Shown: piece after piece, positions 49,679-52,308 of the stretch | Layout of the letters: each line of letters opens with the position of its first letter | Position numbering within the stretch: the first letter of the stretch is position 1 | Source: Saccoglossus kowalevskii | Taxonomy: Eukaryota > Hemichordata > Enteropneusta > Harrimaniidae | NCBI RefSeq assembly: GCF_000003605.2 | Contig: NW_003134343.1 | Span: 199,396 to 251,703, forward strand | Direction: 5' to 3' | Length of the DNA stretch: 52,308 nucleotides | Notes under the pieces: generated by a model | Seen by the model: the letters and a program-made list of their open reading frames with translations, nothing else | Databases searched by the model: none | What the model was told of the DNA's origin: nothing | Made by a program: the position numbers and the translations under genes

Positions 49679-49801
49679 ATGTCATTGGAGTACTGGTTAT
49701 CTTTCCCAGCGTTTCTATCCTTTAATGTAGCCATGTGGCGGGTTGAGCAACTCCTCGGGATGGCACAGCACAGAAGTAGGAAAGTAGACAAGGCAGTTCA
49801 G
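49679..49801 (+). CDS. Possible alternative first exon of liprin-beta
   Basis: An open segment of 41 codons starts MSLEYWLSFPAFLSFNVAMW and ends HRSRKVDKAVQ at a good donor, CAG|gtcagt, in phase 0. Phase 0 is also the phase in which coding exon 2 of liprin-beta ends, so both could splice to the same next exon. The peptide is not recognised and resembles no liprin N-terminus I know. The upstream 900 bases are less AT-rich than the flanking introns, as a promoter/5' UTR might be. The alternative is a chance open frame inside an intron. Confidence 0.3.
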
Positions 49802-51975
49802 GTCAGTGTGTATACAGGCTTTCAAAAAAAAAAAACATTTTACATTGATACACATTGTGATCTTGGTGGTGGTGGTGGTGGTAGTTTCAATGCTGTTTTA
49901 AAGATGGTTACATCCAGAACATGTGTGTGTATGTGTGATTTTTGTAGTTTTTGGATATTTTTAATGTGCCCTGGCAACCTTGTAGCCATATCAAGTCATA
50001 CTATTATTGCAATAGTGAATGGCAATGCCTTGACAGTTCTGTAAAATCAATTGTTCATACTAAAATTAGGAGGGCCTGAGCTAGATTTTTTGTTCATGTT
50101 TCTAATTTAGCTCTCGTCAGTCACTGATGTCTGTTTGTATGCTCATAAGCTTATCAATTATCAACATATGGAAGAAAATCAATCTTGATCAATGTGTGAA
50201 AGAGTCTGCAAGTTAGAACAGATGAATCTTTCTAAAATTGTCTTTGAATTAATTAAATGATATTGTTTTGATTGACATCAAGTTCATATATCATGGATCA
50301 GATAATCTTGAAAATTCTCAAAAAGAAAATAATAAAAATGTTGTTGTCAAATTTGAGGGATAATTGTGTTTTAATGTTAAGTAGCTGTATGACGTCCAAG
50401 TGACTTTAAAGACATAGCATTTAAAATTGAGTTTAAAGCTTAATATAAAGTTAATTGCTGCATTTACAAATGTTAATGGCGATTTAAAAATGAAGCATAC
50501 CAGTTTTCTGAATCATCGACTGTTTGTCGTTTTGGGGTGGAAATATTTCATTGTTTTCTCAGTTAAAACTATGACATTTTGTTGTTTTGAAATAATTCAG
50601 TTAAATTTACCATATCATAATACATATGATGATACACTTGAATTAGCTGCTAAAGTGTTATGTTTATGAATGATTTTGGGATTTTTCTGTTTATTTGTGC
50701 AAGTTATTTTTAGTTTGGGCCAATTGAAAGTTCAATGTTCCATGTTTATGTTTCTTTAATTTTTGGTTACATCTGTGGGTTCAATCAATCTCACCATCTC
50801 ACTGAATTAGGAGCACTTTAAAGGAGCTCTGTCTTTGAAAATAGTTTTAAATGTTCTTATTTCATCAACAACTGTTCCCCATATTCATGAATTGAATGTC
50901 GATGGTCATTTGTAGTAATCTTGCTACAAATTGGCTAATACTTTAAAAAAAGAATGGCATTGTTCACTGAACTGTGTTGTATCATGTACTGTGTCACAGG
51001 CTTAATATTTCTCAGTATCGTATATCAGCTGATGGTAGGATAAGAGTATCCGCTGGAATGGTTTTTGTATTAACTCTCTCATGAGTACTTTCATTCAAAT
51101 GTGGCATGTTCCTAGTAACAGTATTCCATCTATAATCTTTGTGGGATTTATTTAAATATTTTGAGAGGAAGTAAAAATGTGCAGTAAACACACAGCTTGG
51201 ATTGAATGTTTATTGAATTTTATCATCATGTATTCTCAAGAGATATGTGTACGGTATACTAACACTGATGAATAACCCTAAAAAATAAAGATGGAGATTA
51301 ATTTGATGTGTTTAATCAATTATTAATGTTTGATATGGTGACCATGGTTTTTGTAACACATCTGATGGTATCATGAGTAAGGGGAGTAACTGGACATTCC
51401 AGACATACTTACTGAGACTGCTTGAAAGATACTGTGTGTGACTCCACAGCTGTGCTTGGGAAGCCCATTAATGTGATAACTTTGATTTACAGTCATGTTA
51501 TTTCCTACTTGTATTACTGCCTGCATTTCTTGATATTTGTTTTGTTTTGGGAAACAATACTCATGGTTATTTACAAACCTTTAACAATTATTGTAAAGAG
51601 CAAATATTTCAAATAATGTTGATATTCATACAAATACATGATGCAATTATCCTCTGTGCTGTTGCAATTAAACAAAATTAGTCATGGTTTATTGAAAATT
51701 CTTAATTTACATAAAGCTATAGACCAGAGGGTCTATGATTATCTGCTGATTTACCCGTCCGTTATTAATTTGTAAAACATTTGGGTATTCAATCAAGGTT
51801 TTGCACCATATGGAGTCTCTGATTTTAATAAACAAATTTGAACTATATGTGTCATATTTTTTTTTTTTTTTTGGAAGACAATGTGCTAGTTAGACTTAAT
51901 ACTGTCCTGGTAAACTGTGTAAATGGTAAATGGTATTTATGACTGTCAATGCCAGAGTCACTGTCAATCCAATAA
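49802..51975 (+). other. Liprin-beta intron, right part of window
   Basis: No exon with liprin coiled-coil similarity was found. Only a short GGT tract (49865-49882) and a poly-T run near 51860 stand out. Confidence 0.5.
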
Positions 51976-52308
51976 TCGATACTATGAATCCTGACCATAT
52001 ATAGTCGCTGTGAATCCTGGTACTATGAATCTAGGTCATACTGTGAAATACTTTATTTTAGCTGGAACTAATTTTCGCTGAAAAGGCATTTTGGGTGTTT
52101 TGTATAGAATTTATTTTCACTGATTTTTGACGAGTTGAATGTGGAATATAGGGAAAAAAGTATATTCGCTGGATTTTATTTTCACGGAATCATCCTTTCA
52201 GCAAAAATAGCGAAAATAAATTCCAAGCGAAAATAAAGTATTTTACAGTAGTCTCTATGAATCCTGGTACTATGAATCCCAGCCATAGTCGCTGTGAATC
52301 CTGGTATT
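51976..52308. repeat. Short tandem repeat (actatgaatcctgg...) split by an element
   Basis: Phrases ctatgaatcctgg, agccatagtcgctgtgaatc and gtactatgaatc recur on both sides of the palindromic element, with a unit of roughly 40-60 bp. The array reaches the window edge. Confidence 0.7.
52041..52248. mobile_element. Mariner-like palindromic element inside a tandem array
   Basis: Inverted ends CTGTGAAATACTTTATTTTA and AAATAAAGTATTTTACAG flanked by TA, with gcgaaaataa-type inner arms. The flanks (51976-52040 and 52251-52308) are parts of one short tandem repeat, so the element inserted into an existing array. Confidence 0.82.

Overview
The window is animal nuclear DNA. It is AT-rich, its genes are split by GT-AG introns and one AT-AC intron, and the introns and spacers are full of short inverted-repeat elements, minisatellites and microsatellites. 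There are no bacterial operons, Shine-Dalgarno sites or CRISPR arrays. The proteins are bilaterian-like. Repeat style and intron density suggest a marine invertebrate (invertebrate deuterostome or lophotrochozoan), but I cannot name the species.

Two genes are recognised, arranged head to head about 7 kb apart. (1) Minus strand, 19183 down to 1140: NAT10, the RNA N4-cytidine acetyltransferase (yeast Kre33, bacterial TmcA). I placed 25 coding exons with matching splice phases; they give about 992 codons. Only the basic C-terminal tail, roughly the last 30-40 residues, is missing, and it probably lies beyond the left edge. (2) Plus strand, from a probable 5' untranslated exon near 26.2-26.36 kb: liprin-beta (PPFIBP family). 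The first coding exon is at 43580-43652 and the second at 44619-44827; the rest lies beyond the right edge. An open first-exon-like segment at 49679-49801 may be an alternative promoter/N-terminus of this gene.

Layout: 1-1139, hairpin-ended repeat and intron sequence; 1140-19183, NAT10 with its introns carrying several inverted-repeat elements, a 16-unit minisatellite and a triplicated splice acceptor; 19184-26100, spacer with TTAA-flanked elements, (GA)n, a dead LINE 3' end and a (TTTA)n tract; 26100-26360, probable liprin-beta promoter; 26360-43470, long 5' UTR intron with mariner-like palindromic elements, diverged inverted repeats, a 64-bp tandem array and an assembly gap; 43474-52308, liprin-beta 5' coding exons and introns.

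The two products do not act in one pathway: NAT10 acetylates 18S rRNA and tRNA, while liprin-beta is a scaffold protein. The most notable observations are a U12-type AT-AC intron in NAT10 that is largely filled by a higher-order minisatellite, a perfect three-copy tandem duplication of the NAT10 exon 9 acceptor, and several distinct families of small inverted-repeat elements. I found no convincing new gene system.
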